This document shows positions 7,196 to 8,034 of a stretch of DNA of 8,034 nucleotides, piece by piece. The stretch spans positions 1 to 8,034 of the forward strand of contig JAUVKP010000037.1 of assembly GCA_030596185.1 (NCBI GenBank). The letters run 5' to 3'. A program made the position numbers and the translations under genes. This stretch comes from Fidelibacterota bacterium (GTDB lineage Bacteria > Fidelibacterota > Fidelibacteria > Fidelibacterales > Fidelibacteraceae). Position 1 is the first letter of the stretch, and every line of letters begins with the position of its first letter. The notes beneath the pieces are model-generated. The model was not told where the DNA came from. It was given only the letters and a program-made list of their open reading frames with translations, and did no database searches.

Positions 7196-7852
7196 TTAAT
7201 CATCACTTTTCTGCGTAATACAATTCTTCATGCAGAAAGAGATAACTTCTAATTCTTTGGCAAGATCGATATTATGGATATACATATCATTCATACGTCC
7301 CGGAAAAACCATCGAAGTGAAATTCAAAATGCCCTTAACAATGCGTGAATCTAATTTTGTGACAATATCCAACGCCGCTGAAGAAGGGACGGCAAGAACG
7401 ATCACTTCAATTTTGTGGTCTTCGAGGTATTTATTTAATGTATCTATAGAATATATATGAGTGTGACCAATACTGCTACCAATTTTTTCATCATCAATAT
7501 CAAAGGCTGCAATAAAATTAAAATTGGCATTAATGAATCCGGGGTAACGTGCAATAGCCGTACCAAGGTGACCGGCACCCACGAGAACAACATCCTTTGT
7601 ATTGTTAATCCCAAGAATTTTATTGAGATAAGCAGTAAGCTCGCTAACAACATAGCCCTGCCCTTTTATACCACAAGCACCGAACTGAGCAAGATCTTTT
7701 CTAATAATGCTGGACTTAAGTCCACAATGTTCTGACATGTCCTTAGAGGTCAGCATACTCCTGCCCTCTTCATGCGCACAACGCAAACAACGCAAATAAT
7801 CTGTTAATCTCCGGATCACTGCTTCAGATATTTTATCGTAATGAAAATCCAA
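7196..7852 (-). CDS. rex: Redox-sensing transcriptional repressor Rex
   Basis: A 218-residue protein of normal Rex size and domain order. The N-terminal winged helix (about 7-80) includes ISEAVIRRLTDYLRCL, SSIIRKDLAQFG (47-58) and KGQGY (63-67). The Rossmann domain has VGAGHLGTA (91-99), YPGF (103-106), AAFDID (115-120), VLAVPSSAA (152-160) and GILNFTS (174-180). A C-terminal swapped helix, NIDLAKELEVISF (194-206), follows. By family knowledge Rex dimers bind DNA when NAD+ dominates and leave when NADH rises. Its place as first gene, behind a palindrome with Rex-like arms, suggests control of its own operon. It has six cysteines (22, 25, 43, 60, 207, 211), including a CxxC in the first DNA-domain helix. 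The start is TTG at 7852: an in-frame TAG lies two codons upstream, and a later GTG (codon 12) would cut the conserved first helix. GGGG at -10 to -7 may be its ribosome binding site. Confidence 0.93.
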   Translation of the reverse strand: MDFHYDKISEAVIRRLTDYLRCLRCAHEEGRSMLTSKDMSEHCGLKSSIIRKDLAQFGACGIKGQGYVVSELTAYLNKILGINNTKDVVLVGAGHLGTAIARYPGFINANFNFIAAFDIDDEKIGSSIGHTHIYSIDTLNKYLEDHKIEVIVLAVPSSAALDIVTKLDSRIVKGILNFTSMVFPGRMNDMYIHNIDLAKELEVISFCMKNCITQKSDD

Positions 7853-7892
7853 CCTCTACCCCATGTGTCTTCATGACTATTTTTATCTCGCT

Positions 7893-7914
7893 TGTGAAAG
7901 TTATAACTTTCACA
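7893..7914. promoter_or_regulatory. Perfect 22-bp palindrome, probable operator upstream of rex
   Basis: The half-site TGTGAAAGTTA is followed directly by its exact reverse complement, with no mismatch in 22 bases. Outer arms TGTGAA/TTCACA match the classical Rex half-sites, and the site lies 41-62 bases upstream of the rex start in the only promoter region of the operon. The spacing between these arms is 10 bases, whereas the usual Rex operator (TTGTGAA-N4-TTCACAA) has 4, and a CRP/FNR-type site would have 6 between TGTGA and TCACA. That it is a regulatory palindrome is well supported; that Rex is the binder is inference. Confidence 0.65.
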
Positions 7915-7926
7915 TAGTCAATGCAA
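7900..7926 (-). promoter_or_regulatory. Possible operon promoter overlapping the palindrome
   Basis: On the minus strand TATAAC (7905-7900) matches a sigma-70 -10 element at five of six positions and lies in the centre of the palindrome. Upstream is TTGCAT (7926-7921) at a short 15-base spacing, overlapped by TTGACT (7922-7917), which is a better -35 but badly spaced for this -10. A repressor on the palindrome would block RNA polymerase here. The spacing is poor, so this is tentative. Confidence 0.25.
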
Positions 7927-8034
7927 GGGAAAAAATTACCCCTAGCTGTATAATCGTTGTTATCATCCTTGTTGTTCGCTAAGTTATTCCATCACACATT
8001 GTATATATGTAAATACTTGGTTCGTTTTATCAAC

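Noticed and set aside
7156..7206. Upstream GTG (7206) or ATG (7203) start for the MrpE-like gene, overlapping the rex stop
   Set aside because: It would add a polar, Lys/Ile-rich extension not seen in MrpE proteins and lacks a convincing Shine-Dalgarno. The ATG at 7155 opens straight into the expected first membrane helix. The overlap with the rex stop keeps this from being fully excluded.
7893..7914. CRP/FNR-type binding site reading of the palindrome
   Set aside because: TGTGA and TCACA are separated by 12 bases rather than the 6 of a CRP site, and no FNR TTGAT half-sites are present.

Overview
The window carries one tightly packed bacterial operon. Every supported gene lies on the minus strand, so transcription runs from about position 7900 down to position 1. 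In transcription order the genes are: rex (NADH/NAD+-sensing repressor); MrpE-, MrpF- and MrpG-like subunits; a small MbhD/DUF4040 subunit; an MbhE+MrpB-like subunit; an MrpC/NuoK-like subunit; a 1047-residue protein made of two fused MrpD/NuoLMN-type antiporter modules; a NuoH/MbhM-like membrane anchor; a NuoB/MbhJ-like Fe-S subunit; and the first 15 codons of what is probably the NuoC-like subunit, cut by the window edge.

The gene order matches the A-B-C-D-F-G-H-H'-M-J-K order known for Mbx/Mbs complexes (Pyrococcus, and Thermotoga-type bacterial relatives). These are Mrp-antiporter/complex I hybrids related to the energy-converting hydrogenase Mbh. Two points favour Mbx/Mbs over Mbh: the NuoH-like gene comes before the NuoB-like gene, and two MrpD-like modules are present (here in one polypeptide). 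The NuoB-like subunit keeps only three of the four usual cluster cysteines (C65, C130, C160), with Gly in place of the second of the tandem cysteines. By family knowledge, such a complex takes electrons from a low-potential donor such as ferredoxin, passes them along Fe-S clusters in the peripheral arm, and couples this to H+/Na+ pumping by the Mrp-like membrane arm. The acceptor cannot be read from this window.

Right-hand region (7853-8034): 182 bases with no supported gene. It holds a perfect 22-bp palindrome (7893-7914) with Rex-like TGTGAA/TTCACA arms, just upstream of rex and overlapping a possible -10 element. The simplest model is that Rex represses its own operon when NADH is low and releases it when NADH is high. 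The arm spacing is wider than in the classical Rex operator, which leaves room for a different regulator. Nothing else is recognisable up to the window end.

Junctions are very tight (overlaps of 1 to 8 bases, or gaps of 3 to 40), almost all with good Shine-Dalgarno sequences. Two genes, rex and the MrpF-like gene, start with TTG. There are no RNA genes, mobile elements, CRISPR arrays or terminators that I can support.

Organism: moderate GC, strong bacterial Shine-Dalgarno sites, and Rex (a bacterial family) together with an Mbx-type complex point to an anaerobic, probably fermentative bacterium. Candidates are Thermotogota-like lineages or anaerobic candidate phyla such as Cloacimonadota. 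The phylum cannot be fixed from this sequence alone.
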